Position numbers and translations under genes: made by a program
Source of the DNA: a virus
Length of the DNA: 63,975 nt
IMG/VR virus record: IMGVR_UViG_3300043411_000844
Span: 1 to 63,975 of that record
Strand: one strand, 5' to 3'
The notes under the pieces: generated by a model
Databases searched by the model: none
What the model was told of the DNA's origin: nothing
What the model saw: the letters and a program-made list of their open reading frames with translations, nothing else
In this document: positions 1-6,711 of the stretch, piece by piece
How positions within the stretch are numbered: the first letter of the stretch is position 1
How the letters are laid out: the number at the start of each line of letters is the position of its first letter

Positions 1-789
1 AGTCAAGACGCTTCACCCCCCCAGTCAAGCCCGTTGACCCCCCCAGTCAAGCCCGTTGACCCCCCCAGTCAATTCGTCTTGACCCCCCCAGTCATTGAGC
101 AAAGACCCCCCCAGTCCCGCGATGCGGCGGCCAATAAAATCAAGGCTTTAGCTGAAGCGGCCGACCACAAAACTGTGCCCTCGCGCGCGCCAGAAATAGA
201 TAGAGATATAGAAAAAGAGAGAGACACGAAAAAATCGAACCGCCCGAAAAAGACCTCGGAAACGAACAAAATTCTGGCAGCTAGGCCGTACACGCCAGAC
301 TTTCAGGAGTTCTGGGCTGGATACCCGGATACCGAGACCTTCATGTCGAAGAAGGATGCTTGGGTTGCATGGCAAAGACTAACTATCGAGCAGCAGCAGC
401 AGGCGACTTCGGTCCTGCCCATGTGGCGGTCGGTTGTGGCTGATCGCAAACGCCGGTCGTCGGACTACGTTTGCTTGCATGCGCAAGGCTTCCTGAACCA
501 GCGTCGGTTTGAAGCGCTGGCCGAGATCAAGGCCAAGTCCCAACAACACCGGTACTGGTGGCAGGACAAACAGAAGCTGGCCAGCATGACCCCCGAGGAA
601 TGGGAAGCCTTGGTTCGCGAGCATGCGAATGGGATCTGGCCAGTCGAGCACCTCGGATACCCGCCAGCAAGTGGCAACCGGGTGATCCCCGACCCGGTCA
701 TCGAGAAGATGAACCTGAAGCGGTTCTACGACATCACGGGCGATCCAATACCGGGGATGTCTCCGCCGTGGATGAGAGGCTCCCACTGA
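1..789 (+). CDS. Replication initiator, C-terminal part (gene spans the contig ends; N-terminal part at 63374-63975)
   Basis: This is the 3' part of a 447-residue replication protein that starts at 63374; the frame is continuous through the 47-base terminal overlap. The first ~40 residues here form a Pro/Ser/Gln-rich linker produced by the DNA iterons. A charged Lys/Arg/Glu linker follows, then a folded C-terminal domain beginning near YTPDFQEFWAGYP and running through KKDAWVAWQRL, a pattern typical of the C-terminal domain of phage replisome organisers. The N-terminal half resembles the DUF1376 (YdaU-like) family. Together the order is N-domain, iteron-coded linker, C-domain, as in lambda O. 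It probably binds its own gene and loads the DnaB encoded just upstream. The family role is inferred from pattern and context; no catalytic residue is expected. Confidence 0.75.
   Translation, partial: SQDASPPQSSPLTPPVKPVDPPSQFVLTPPVIEQRPPQSRDAAANKIKALAEAADHKTVPSRAPEIDRDIEKERDTKKSNRPKKTSETNKILAARPYTPDFQEFWAGYPDTETFMSKKDAWVAWQRLTIEQQQQATSVLPMWRSVVADRKRRSSDYVCLHAQGFLNQRRFEALAEIKAKSQQHRYWWQDKQKLASMTPEEWEALVREHANGIWPVEHLGYPPASGNRVIPDPVIEKMNLKRFYDITGDPIPGMSPPWMRGSH
16..116. repeat. Origin iterons, copies 2-6 of C7-AGTC repeats
   Basis: Direct repeats of CCCCCCCAGTC begin at 16, 38, 60, 83 and 106, with copy 1 at 63922 across the junction. Spacing is 22, 22, 22, 23 and 23 bp, close to two helical turns, so all copies face the same side of the helix. 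Copies 1-4 share CAAG or CAA after the core, and the spacer of copies 2 and 3 is identical (AAGCCCGTTGA). Because 22 is not a multiple of three, successive copies are read in different frames (DPPSQ, SPPQS, LTPPV), so selection acts on the DNA and not on the peptide. An A-rich stretch lies just downstream. This is the arrangement of a lambda-type origin inside an initiator gene. Confidence 0.75.
192..273. other. A-rich purine tract next to iterons, candidate DNA-unwinding element
   Basis: In a GC-rich genome this stretch is strikingly A-rich on the + strand, with AGATATAGAAAAAGAGAGAG and further runs of five to six A. It lies about 75 bp downstream of the last iteron and inside the initiator gene, where it codes a charged linker (Lys, Arg, Glu, Asp). 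In lambda an A/T-rich region next to the iterons is where strands first open. The role here is inferred from position and composition. Confidence 0.5.
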
Positions 790-950
790 TGGCCCTGATC
801 AACCGCGGCTACAGCTTCACCAAGGACGGCAAGATCAAGAAATCTGCTCCGAAGTCGAACGTCTCCAAACGGAGAAAGATCGCGCGATCGACGAAGAAGC
901 GGTTCGCTTCGCGCGCCAAGGCCGCAGCTACACGGGGGTTCAAGCCATGA
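789..950 (+). CDS. Small basic protein, unknown function
   Basis: The 53-residue product starts at an ATG that overlaps the stop of the initiator gene (TGATG), so it is probably translationally coupled. It is very basic, with clusters such as SKRRKIARSTKKRF, and has no acidic patch. A nucleic-acid-binding role is possible. The next gene starts four bases before its stop. I do not recognise a family; the tight overlaps on both sides are the main reason to call it real. Confidence 0.6.
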   Translation: MALINRGYSFTKDGKIKKSAPKSNVSKRRKIARSTKKRFASRAKAAATRGFKP

Positions 951-1390
951 TGGTTCTGGTGATGCGGGGGAAGGTGGGAGAGCTGCGCGAGGTCGCGGCT
1001 GGTAGCTGGGAGCCGACCCCTCCCGAGATCGTGCAGGAGGTCGTGGCCGCTGCGAAGCCGGCGCGCGTGCCGGTGCCGCTCGACGGTGTCATCGGCCTCT
1101 ATCGGCTGGTCGCAGACTACTGCGGGATCGAGTTCGAGGCGTTCGCCGGACCGAACCGGTTCAAGGACCAGGTTCGAGCTCGTCAACTGGCGGTGCTGCT
1201 GGCGCGCGAGGTGTTCCCCTCAGCCTCGCTGGTGCGGCTGGGTACAGCGCTGAACCGAGATCACACGACGGTCCTGCACAACCTCGAGGCCGGCAGCCGG
1301 CGGCTGACGACGGACCCTGAGTTCCGGGCTGATCTCGAAGCCCTGCGGGAGAAGATCGAGGAGATCGGCGTGCGGAGGGTGGCCGAATGA
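947..1390 (+). CDS. DnaA domain IV-like DNA-binding protein (no ATPase)
   Basis: The 147-residue product resembles the C-terminal DNA-binding domain of the initiator DnaA and nothing else of it. Residues ~45-125 read as domain IV: a first helix (LYRLVADYCGIEFEAF), a basic connection (RARQLAVLLARE) and the signature LNRDHTTVLHNL, matching the bacterial GRDHTTVLHA motif that reads the DnaA box. There is no Walker A, Walker B or sensor motif, so it cannot hydrolyse ATP. It sits between the initiator and the methyltransferases and overlaps both neighbours by four bases. It may bind host or phage DnaA boxes, as helper or competitor for replication. Family assignment is strong; the role is inference. 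Confidence 0.85.
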   Translation: MMVLVMRGKVGELREVAAGSWEPTPPEIVQEVVAAAKPARVPVPLDGVIGLYRLVADYCGIEFEAFAGPNRFKDQVRARQLAVLLAREVFPSASLVRLGTALNRDHTTVLHNLEAGSRRLTTDPEFRADLEALREKIEEIGVRRVAE

Positions 1391-2490
1391 CCATCCGCAT
1401 CATCAACGCCGACGTTCTGGACGGGCTCAAGGGGCTCCCCGATGAGAGCGTGAACGCTGTTGTCACCTCGCCCCCTTACTTCGGGCTCCGCAACTATGGC
1501 GTTGACGGACAGATTGGACTTGAGCCAACCCCGTCTGAGTTTGTCGATCGGCTCGTGGATGTCTTCCGTGAGGTTAAGCGCGTGCTCCGCAGCGACGGCA
1601 GCTGCTGGATTAATATGGGCGATACCTACGCAGCGAACTCCAAGGGTAGCGGGGGCACGCAGAGCAGCGGCTTGATGAGGGACGGCAGAGACGAAACGCA
1701 GCGGCGCAAGACGGCGGCGGGAAGCATCGAGCACCAGATGCTCGGCGACGTGAGGCAGTTCGACCTGAGAGCGGCTGGCGTGAAGGCCAAAGATCTGATC
1801 GGCGTGCCGTGGATGATGGCTTTCGCCATCCGCGCAGACGGGTGGTGGCTGCGATCGGCTAACGTGTGGGCCAAGCCCAACGGAATGCCGGAGAGCACCC
1901 GTGATAGGCCTACTGTGGGCCACGAGTACGTCTTCCAGTTCACGAAGTCATCCGACTACTACTACGGCTACGACGATGTTCGGCTTCCGCCTGTGCCGGA
2001 GAGCGTCGCGCGGCTGGCGCGGGCCATGCGGCATGATCTTGACAGCGAAGGCTTTGTCATCAGCGGCGGCGGCTATGCACCTCCTGGACAGCCGCCCCAT
2101 CAAGGCGCTCGCAAGACGGACAAGCAACGCGGGCACTCTCGCAGGCATGCGGGTTTCAACGATCGCTGGGACGCCAAGCAGAAAGCAGAGCAGCAGTCGG
2201 ACGGGGCCGCGCTCCGCTCCGTGTGGTGGATCGCGCCGGGCGGGTTTGCTGACGCTCACTTCGCCACGATGCCGGAGGAATTGGCGGCACTGCTCGTGCT
2301 CGCCGGGTGCCCCAAAGGAGGCACGGTATTGGATCCGTTCGGTGGCGCGGGTACGACGGCCCTTGTCGCAGATCGGCTGCAGCGCAACGCCATCCTCATC
2401 GAGTTGAACCCCGAGTATGCTGCCATGGCCGAGTCCCGCATCAATGGCGATCGCGGTGGTCTCCTCGATCTCATGGAGGCAGCACAGTGA
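1387..2490 (+). CDS. DNA amino-methyltransferase, beta class (N6-adenine or N4-cytosine)
   Basis: The 367-residue enzyme transfers a methyl group from S-adenosylmethionine to an exocyclic amino group of a DNA base. The catalytic motif IV, TSPPYFGLRNYG, lies near residue 29, and the cofactor motif I, DPFGGAGTTALVA, near residue 316, followed by IELNPEYAAMAESRI. This IV-before-I order defines the beta class. The middle (residues ~95-270) should be the target-recognition region. SPPY occurs in both N4-cytosine and N6-adenine enzymes, so the base is open. No restriction endonuclease lies beside it, so it is an orphan, probably protecting phage DNA or marking it. It overlaps neighbours on both sides by four bases. 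A CcrM-like GANTC specificity would be interesting given the GcrA gene, but the sequence does not show it. Confidence 0.9.
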   Translation: MTIRIINADVLDGLKGLPDESVNAVVTSPPYFGLRNYGVDGQIGLEPTPSEFVDRLVDVFREVKRVLRSDGSCWINMGDTYAANSKGSGGTQSSGLMRDGRDETQRRKTAAGSIEHQMLGDVRQFDLRAAGVKAKDLIGVPWMMAFAIRADGWWLRSANVWAKPNGMPESTRDRPTVGHEYVFQFTKSSDYYYGYDDVRLPPVPESVARLARAMRHDLDSEGFVISGGGYAPPGQPPHQGARKTDKQRGHSRRHAGFNDRWDAKQKAEQQSDGAALRSVWWIAPGGFADAHFATMPEELAALLVLAGCPKGGTVLDPFGGAGTTALVADRLQRNAILIELNPEYAAMAESRINGDRGGLLDLMEAAQ

Positions 2491-2675
2491 TCCCCTTCCC
2501 CCGGAAGAAGCAGATCAAACCAAACAACGTCTTCCCCGCTGTCCAGCACGTGCATCCTCTGATCCGCTGCGAGAAGTGCAAGGGGTACTACCGGCAGGGG
2601 AGGGCGCTGTTCCATGTGTGCCCTTCGGAGCAGCAGAGGCGGGCGATGAAGCAGGAGATGCGCCGGGATGTCTGA
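2487..2675 (+). CDS. Small zinc-finger-like protein
   Basis: A 62-residue product from a GTG start that overlaps the methyltransferase stop (GTGA). It carries CEKC at residues ~27-30 and a later FHVCPSEQ, so one Cys pair plus a His/Cys could hold a metal. The N-terminus and C-terminus are basic (RKKQIK, RRAMKQEMRRD). It is squeezed between two DNA methyltransferases, overlapping the next by eight bases. No family recognised; an accessory to DNA binding is possible. Confidence 0.6.
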   Translation: MIPFPRKKQIKPNNVFPAVQHVHPLIRCEKCKGYYRQGRALFHVCPSEQQRRAMKQEMRRDV

Positions 2676-3666
2676 GCTTCGTGTCCTGGATTTGTTCAGC
2701 GGAATCGGAGGGTTCTCACTTGGCCTTGAAAGAGCAGGCATGCGCACCGTCGCCTTCTGCGAGATCGATCCGTTCTGCCGGCGAGTGCTCGCCAAGCACT
2801 GGCCAGGCGTCCCCTGCTACGAGGACGTCAGAACCCTTACAGCCGACGCTCTTTCCCGAGACGGAATTGCCGTCGATGTCATCTGCGGCGGCTTCCCCTG
2901 CCAAGACATCAGCTTCGCTGGCAAGCGCGCTGGCCTCGAAGGTGCGCGATCTGGTTTGTGGGGAGAGTATGCCCGACTCATTGGCGAGCTACGACCCCGC
3001 TTCGTCATCGTGGAGAACGTCCCAGGCTTGCTTTCTCTCGGGATGGGTCGAGTTCTCGGAGACCTTTCCGCGCTCGGGTACGATGCGACGTGGGATTGTG
3101 TCCCAGCTTGCGCCGTCGGCGCCCCTCACAGACGCGATCGGGTCTGGGTCGTTGCCCACTCCCAGAGCGGAGGGGTTCGACGCCGGCGGAGCGGACCCGA
3201 GACGCAGCCTGCATTCCTACGTCAAGAAATCATTGCTCCCGACTCCATCGGCGACGAGCTACGGCAGCAACCAAGGCGGAGCCGCCGGACGGGTCGGCAA
3301 GGTGAGGCCGTCGCTCGAGACGATGGCCAAGCACGGGCTCTGGCCGACGCCGACAAGTTCGCTAGGCACGAAGGGCGGACGGGTCACGCCGCAGAAAAGC
3401 CGGGAAGGCGGAACGCTGATCGAGGCCGTGAGTGCGAGGACCTGGTGGCCAACGCCAGACGCGAGCCCACACAAGTTTCGGCTTCAAGGCGACAGCCAGC
3501 AATCGAAGTCCCTACGGGGACAGATCGGTGGGAGTTTGAACCCGACGTGGGTCGAGTGGCTCATGGGGTTCCCGCTCGGGTGGACCGTCTGCGAGCCCTC
3601 GGCAACAGCGTCGTCCCGCAGATCCCGGAAATGATCGGCCGCGCCATTCTGGAGTCCGTTCAATGA
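2668..3666 (+). CDS. C5-cytosine DNA methyltransferase (Dcm family)
   Basis: The 332-residue enzyme methylates carbon 5 of cytosine in DNA. Motif I is LDLFSGIGGFSLGLE near residue 6, motif IV GGFPCQDISFAG near residue 75 with the catalytic Cys, motif VI VENVPG near 115, motif VIII RRDRVWVV near 156 and motif X RALGNSVVPQIPE near 309. The stretch between VIII and X (residues ~165-300) is Arg-rich and does not show a normal motif IX. In the +1 frame the same DNA encodes SLNPTWVEWLMGFPLGWT, which looks like motif IX. The locus is therefore either dual-coding or joined by frameshifting (see the overlapping frame at 2876). No cognate endonuclease is present. It overlaps the next gene by four bases. 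Confidence 0.9.
   Translation: MSELRVLDLFSGIGGFSLGLERAGMRTVAFCEIDPFCRRVLAKHWPGVPCYEDVRTLTADALSRDGIAVDVICGGFPCQDISFAGKRAGLEGARSGLWGEYARLIGELRPRFVIVENVPGLLSLGMGRVLGDLSALGYDATWDCVPACAVGAPHRRDRVWVVAHSQSGGVRRRRSGPETQPAFLRQEIIAPDSIGDELRQQPRRSRRTGRQGEAVARDDGQARALADADKFARHEGRTGHAAEKPGRRNADRGRECEDLVANARREPTQVSASRRQPAIEVPTGTDRWEFEPDVGRVAHGVPARVDRLRALGNSVVPQIPEMIGRAILESVQ
2876..3634 (+). CDS. Overlapping second-frame ORF inside the cytosine methyltransferase gene
   Basis: A frame shifted relative to the methyltransferase is open for 252 codons from this ATG, and further upstream. It has protein-like regularity: four copies of an LPTP/WPTP motif (LPTPRAEG, LLPTPSAT, LWPTPTSS, WWPTPDAS), the string SWRTSQACFLSGWVEFSETF, and a C-terminus SLNPTWVEWLMGFPLGW. 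From memory, near-identical motifs occur in separately annotated phage proteins beside dcm genes. The end matches the expected motif IX of C5 methyltransferases, while motif X is in the other frame. It may be a separate accessory protein or part of a frameshift product. The start at 2876 is the last ATG before the conserved part and is a guess. Confidence 0.5.
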   Translation: MSSAAASPAKTSASLASALASKVRDLVCGESMPDSLASYDPASSSWRTSQACFLSGWVEFSETFPRSGTMRRGIVSQLAPSAPLTDAIGSGSLPTPRAEGFDAGGADPRRSLHSYVKKSLLPTPSATSYGSNQGGAAGRVGKVRPSLETMAKHGLWPTPTSSLGTKGGRVTPQKSREGGTLIEAVSARTWWPTPDASPHKFRLQGDSQQSKSLRGQIGGSLNPTWVEWLMGFPLGWTVCEPSATASSRRSRK

Positions 3667-4466
3667 CCGCCTGGTATCCGATCGCCACCATGCGAGAAGC
3701 TCACACCCCCGTCCGCATCTCAGGCGGTGGCTATGAGCTGCTCGCCGAGATCAGGCGGCACCCCCGCCTCTCTCAGGTGGGCAAGCCCGTCTGGTGGTGG
3801 TACGAGATCACGAAAGCCGGAAAGCTCGTACCGCTCTCAGCGGTGGGCCTACAGGGCCATCCGTCTCTGCACCTATGGAGACCGCTAGAACCGGAGAAAT
3901 GGCCTGTAGCGCTTCCTGATGCGGTTTCAGGGGCTATTCCAGCACCACCCGATGATCATCCGCTTCCGCCAGAGCCAGATGACGGTACAACGCAAGGCGA
4001 CGGCTGGCCCTATCCGGGGCTGCGGCTCGGGGCACTCGTCCCACCGGTGAGCCTCGAGGAGTGCGAGGCCCGGCTGCTGCGCGCCATCCGCACCATGCGC
4101 TCGCCGGCGGTGGCTGGCATCGGCGGCTCGTCCGGCTATGCAGGCGACATTCCCCGCGAGATGATCAAGATCGGGCTTCGCTTCGCCGAGCTCGAGCGCG
4201 TGGCCGAGGAGGGGGACAACGAGCTGCGCGCCGTGCGCTCGGCCTGGGCCCCGACGCGGCGGGACATGACCGATTGGCTCTATGCGATGGACTGGCTCAA
4301 GGGCGTCAACCAGCGCTCGCGATCGATCCTCTACCTCCGCTCGGACGATCCGCCCCCGAGCTATACCGCGATCACGCGGCATCTGGGCGGCACGCCCCAG
4401 GGCATCCATCAGCGCTACACGACGACGATCAAGCAGGTCTTCGGGAGGGTCAAGGATGCGCGGTAG
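3663..4466 (+). CDS. Two-domain regulator-like protein: DUF551-like N-terminus, DUF6362-like HTH C-terminus
   Basis: A 267-residue protein. The first ~75 residues (WYPIATMREAHTPV, then VWWWYEITKAGK) resemble short phage DUF551-type domains. A Pro-rich linker follows. Residues ~195-267 (RRDMTDWLYAMDWL, YTAITRHLGGTPQGIHQR) look like the DUF6362 / sigma-region-4-like helix-turn-helix found in many phages of alphaproteobacteria. It overlaps the methyltransferase by four bases and ends the replication operon with the next gene. A role in transcription is a reasonable inference, but no partner can be named. Confidence 0.6.
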   Translation: MTAWYPIATMREAHTPVRISGGGYELLAEIRRHPRLSQVGKPVWWWYEITKAGKLVPLSAVGLQGHPSLHLWRPLEPEKWPVALPDAVSGAIPAPPDDHPLPPEPDDGTTQGDGWPYPGLRLGALVPPVSLEECEARLLRAIRTMRSPAVAGIGGSSGYAGDIPREMIKIGLRFAELERVAEEGDNELRAVRSAWAPTRRDMTDWLYAMDWLKGVNQRSRSILYLRSDDPPPSYTAITRHLGGTPQGIHQRYTTTIKQVFGRVKDAR

Positions 4467-4938
4467 GCAAGCCCAACAGATCGCGCGGGAGGCCCGCGCC
4501 GAGCTCGACTACTGCGCCCTGTTCATCGTCGGGCCGGTCGAGCCATTGCCACTGTTCTCAGGTCGGAACAGGCCGCTGCTCCCCGTGACCTTCGGGGTGA
4601 GCTCCAATCCTCGATCGCAGGTGACGGTGGCGCGGCGGTGGAATTTCGCGCATGTCGAAATCCGGCATGAGTGGTGGACCGTCGGCCGTCCTCTTGCGGA
4701 GCGGCTCGAGCGGCGGGTTCTGGCGTTCTGTGAGTCCGGGGGGTTTCGTCTGGCGCTGCCGGGGCTCGACGGGGGGGATCGCTGGTTCGATATGGACTGG
4801 CCAGGGATCGAGCAGGCCGTCGCCTGGTGCTCGTGTGTGGAAGGCATCGAGACCATGAGCGCAGCGGAGCGGGACGAGCGGCACGCGCGGGTCGCGCGGC
4901 ATGTGGTGGCGCGGCGGGAAATGGGGTTCATGCGGTAG
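4456..4938 (+). CDS. Hypothetical protein, last gene before terminator
   Basis: A 160-residue product. The ATG at 4456 follows GGGAGGGTCAAGG and overlaps the previous gene by 11 bases. The middle carries a stretch (FGVSSNPRSQVTVARRWN) faintly like the start of GIY-YIG or T5orf172 folds, with aromatic residues after it (HEWWTVGRPLAERLERRV), but the catalytic pattern is not complete, so I do not assign it. The C-terminus is Arg/His-rich. The gene is closed by the hairpin at 4948. Confidence 0.6.
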   Translation: MRGRQAQQIAREARAELDYCALFIVGPVEPLPLFSGRNRPLLPVTFGVSSNPRSQVTVARRWNFAHVEIRHEWWTVGRPLAERLERRVLAFCESGGFRLALPGLDGGDRWFDMDWPGIEQAVAWCSCVEGIETMSAAERDERHARVARHVVARREMGFMR

Positions 4939-4947
4939 AAACAAAAA

Positions 4948-4980
4948 AGCCCGGCTCGGGGTGTGATCCCCGGCCGGGCT
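4948..4980. terminator. Bidirectional intrinsic terminator between convergent genes
   Basis: AGCCCGGC (4948-4955) pairs with GCCGGGCT at the 3' end, and the inner CGGGG pairs with CCCCG, around a short loop. On the minus strand the stem is followed by a run of T (AAAAAA on the plus strand just upstream). It lies between the convergent genes ending at 4938 (+) and 4985 (-). Confidence 0.85.
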
Positions 4981-4984
4981 CTGG

Positions 4985-5866
4985 TCAGGCGACGCGAACG
5001 AGACGGACCTTGCGGCCGTCTCTGTGCTTGTGGATCGCTCCAGCGTCCTCGGCAGCAGAAGCCCATTTCGAGGCCGTGCCTTTGGGAACGCCAAGCCTCC
5101 GAGCGAGCTCGTCATTGGATGCCTCCCCCTTCTCAAGCGCGGCGAGCACGCGGCGGACAACCTCAGTCACCGCAGCGTCTTCAGAGGCGGCTGCCGGCCG
5201 CTCCGTAGCCAATGCCTCCCTGCCATGGCCGAACATCGGCAGGAGGATCGAGAAGGCGAGGAGGGCGTAAGCCCCCAGTAGCGTCGGCGCTGCCTCCGCT
5301 ACCACCTCCGGGACATTGAGCGTCGCCGCCACAATGTTCTCGGCCCGGATTGTGCCGGCCTTCCGCGCGGCTTCCGCCTTCGCTTGCGCGTCGACCTTGG
5401 CCGCTTCGAGCTGCTCTTTCAGACCGCGGCAAATGGATTTGCACCCTTTGTCTTTGGTCTCGCGCGTCACCTCCTGAGAGAGGCGGACAACCTCGGCATT
5501 GGCCGTGTTCTCAGCAGCCTGGGCGGCTGCCACGCTCGCGTTGTGCGTCCTCGTGGCCTCTGCCCGGATCTCGCGACCGTGCAGAAGTCCCTCGAACGTG
5601 TTGTAGAAACCGGTGGCTTCAGACGCGACCACTGCCAGCAGCAGCAGCGCGGCGTATCTCCCCCGGCCTTGGGCGCGCGCCCGGATCGCTGCGGCGATTG
5701 CCACGGCTCCCAGTGCGGCCAGAGCTCCGGCTGTGATGACGGCTGGCTTTTGCCAGTCGAGACCCCCATCAAGCAGTTTGTCGACGTTGGCATAGCCCAC
5801 AAGGGCCATGCTCAACGCTCCGCCCCCGGTTGCGATGTGGCGGAGTTTGGGATAGTAATTCCCCAT
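4985..5866 (-). CDS. Multi-pass membrane protein with coiled coil and winged-helix-like tail
   Basis: The 293-residue product starts at the ATG at 5866, preceded by GAGGAGA. An upstream in-frame ATG at 5926 lacks a comparable site. Hydrophobic segments occur near residues 13-25, 38-60, 70-85 (AALLLLAVVAS) and ~195-215 (GAYALLAFSILLPMFG). Between segments 3 and 4 lies an Ala/Glu-rich coiled coil with a Cys pair (GCKSICRGL). The tail (EKGEASNDELARRLGVPKGTASKWASAAEDAGAI) resembles a small winged helix. It is transcribed against the replication operon, closed by its own terminator, and is probably expressed in the lysogen (a moron). The family is not recognised. Confidence 0.7.
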   Translation of the reverse strand: MGNYYPKLRHIATGGGALSMALVGYANVDKLLDGGLDWQKPAVITAGALAALGAVAIAAAIRARAQGRGRYAALLLLAVVASEATGFYNTFEGLLHGREIRAEATRTHNASVAAAQAAENTANAEVVRLSQEVTRETKDKGCKSICRGLKEQLEAAKVDAQAKAEAARKAGTIRAENIVAATLNVPEVVAEAAPTLLGAYALLAFSILLPMFGHGREALATERPAAASEDAAVTEVVRRVLAALEKGEASNDELARRLGVPKGTASKWASAAEDAGAIHKHRDGRKVRLVRVA

Positions 5867-5950
5867 TGCGATTCTTCTCCTCGGAAGGGTTGGACTCGCA
5901 CCGGGGCCCGCCGTGGTGTCAGCCAAAGCGGGCCCCTATAAAACGCAAAA

Positions 5951-5979
5951 GGCCCCGCACTCCTTTCGGAGCCGGGGCC
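5951..5979 (-). terminator. Intrinsic terminator for the minus-strand gene 5987-6358
   Basis: GGCCCCG at 5951 pairs with CGGGGCC ending at 5979, with extra pairs inside (CTCC with GGAG). Read on the minus strand the stem is followed by TTTTGCGTTTT, a good terminator tail. Some transcripts may read through into the membrane-protein gene. Confidence 0.75.
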
Positions 5980-5986
5980 CTTGTCG

Positions 5987-6358
5987 TCAGACTTCCATGT
6001 AGACGCGGCAGTTGACAGACGTTGAGACTTTCGGGTTGCTCGGCTGGCGCTCGTCTTGATGGTAAAGCCAGCATGCACCCTTGCGCGCGAATGGTAGTCG
6101 CGTAAGGGTGGCTTTCGGGATGGCCTTGTCGACCTCCCCCGAAAAGCTCATATAACCCGTGCCGAGATAGAACTCGTACTCATCGGATTTGCCATTCGAT
6201 GCAGTCTGAATGACATCGCCGTTGATATGGGCAACTCGCCTCAGGGCCCCGTTTTTAAGTTGGAGAAAGTCCCCAACCCGTGGCCCGTCTCTCATCTCCC
6301 ATAGCCTGCAACGCTCGGCTACTATCCTCGCGTCACGGTCGTCAAAACGTGGTCTCAT
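5987..6358 (-). CDS. Hypothetical protein, beta-rich
   Basis: A 123-residue product from the ATG at 6358, preceded by GAGGAGA nine bases upstream. The same CCGAGGAG leader precedes the minus-strand genes at 5866 and 9123. The sequence (VGDFLQLKNGALRRVAHI, then DEYEFYLGTGYMSFSGEV) alternates like a small beta barrel, as in SH3-like domains, with no catalytic motif. It is the first gene downstream of the structured leader and promoter at 6609. Function unknown. Confidence 0.65.
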   Translation of the reverse strand: MRPRFDDRDARIVAERCRLWEMRDGPRVGDFLQLKNGALRRVAHINGDVIQTASNGKSDEYEFYLGTGYMSFSGEVDKAIPKATLTRLPFARKGACWLYHQDERQPSNPKVSTSVNCRVYMEV

Positions 6359-6608
6359 GTAATGGTCTCCTCGGATGCAATAGACCAAAGAGGGCGGCCT
6401 TGTGAGCCGCCCTTGCAATGTCCCTGCGCTCTGTGGTGCAGGCCCCGAAGGGCCTGACCAGGTCTCCTATCGTGTTGCGGCACGATTGGACCCGCAAGAG
6501 TTCAAGCCGGGTGCCGGTTATCTCCGGTCCTCTGGGCCCGTCTCGGCTCCGGTGGAAGTCCCAGCTCGTCACTGGGGCCAACGGGGCGTCGATGTCGTCT
6601 ACCATCTA
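6359..6608 (-). other. Structured 5' region or leader with three perfect hairpins
   Basis: This ~250-base stretch upstream of the minus-strand gene has no convincing ORF; a minus frame from 6605 is Arg-rich and looks non-coding. Read on the minus strand it contains a hairpin ATCGTG/CACGAT (6469-6486), CAGGCCC-TTCG-GGGCCTG (6439-6456) closed by a stable UUCG tetraloop, and GGGCGGC/GCCGCCC (6392-6412) followed by CTCTTTGG. The last could act as an attenuator just before the gene at 6358. It may be a long regulatory leader or a small RNA. Confidence 0.45.
6392..6412 (-). terminator. Hairpin, possible attenuator
   Basis: GGGCGGC (6392-6398) and GCCGCCC (6406-6412) form a perfect seven-base stem with a seven-base loop. 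On the minus strand the next bases are TCTTTGG, a weak T-tract. It lies about 35 bases before the start codon at 6358, where it could control expression. Confidence 0.45.
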
Positions 6609-6635
6609 AGTATACCACAAACGCAAAACGTTCAA
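6609..6635 (-). promoter_or_regulatory. Promoter for leftward accessory genes, extended -10
   Basis: On the minus strand TTGAAC (6635-6630) is followed after 15 bases by TGG-TATACT (-10 at 6614-6609), a consensus extended -10. The predicted start is about 6602. It diverges from the promoter at 6710, and the AACGTT repeats that may bind the ribbon-helix-helix protein overlap its -35. Confidence 0.6.
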
Positions 6636-6711
6636 CGTTGTTTTTCGATCAACTTTCCGTGAACAAGCGGAACATGACTAGAACAAACGCTCATTTTCAG
6701 GTAAAACGTTT
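6627..6711. promoter_or_regulatory. AACGTT operator-like repeats between divergent promoters
   Basis: The palindromic hexamer AACGTT occurs twice in tandem at 6627-6632 and 6634-6639, separated by one C, and again within AAACGTTT at 6704-6711. The first pair overlaps the leftward -35 and the last overlaps the rightward -35. Closely spaced palindromic half-sites suit a ribbon-helix-helix (Arc-like) repressor such as the one encoded at 6745. The link between protein and sites is inference. Confidence 0.5.

Noticed and set aside
1-118. CRISPR-like array at the contig start (regular short repeats)
   Set aside because: Repeats are about 11 bp with 11-12 bp spacers, spacers are partly identical and the region lies in an open reading frame; this fits iterons, not CRISPR.
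6414-6605. tRNA or small protein on the minus strand near 6450-6600
   Set aside because: No cloverleaf with a proper T-arm and CCA-side stem could be drawn, and the 87-codon ORF is Arg-rich; kept only as a structured leader.
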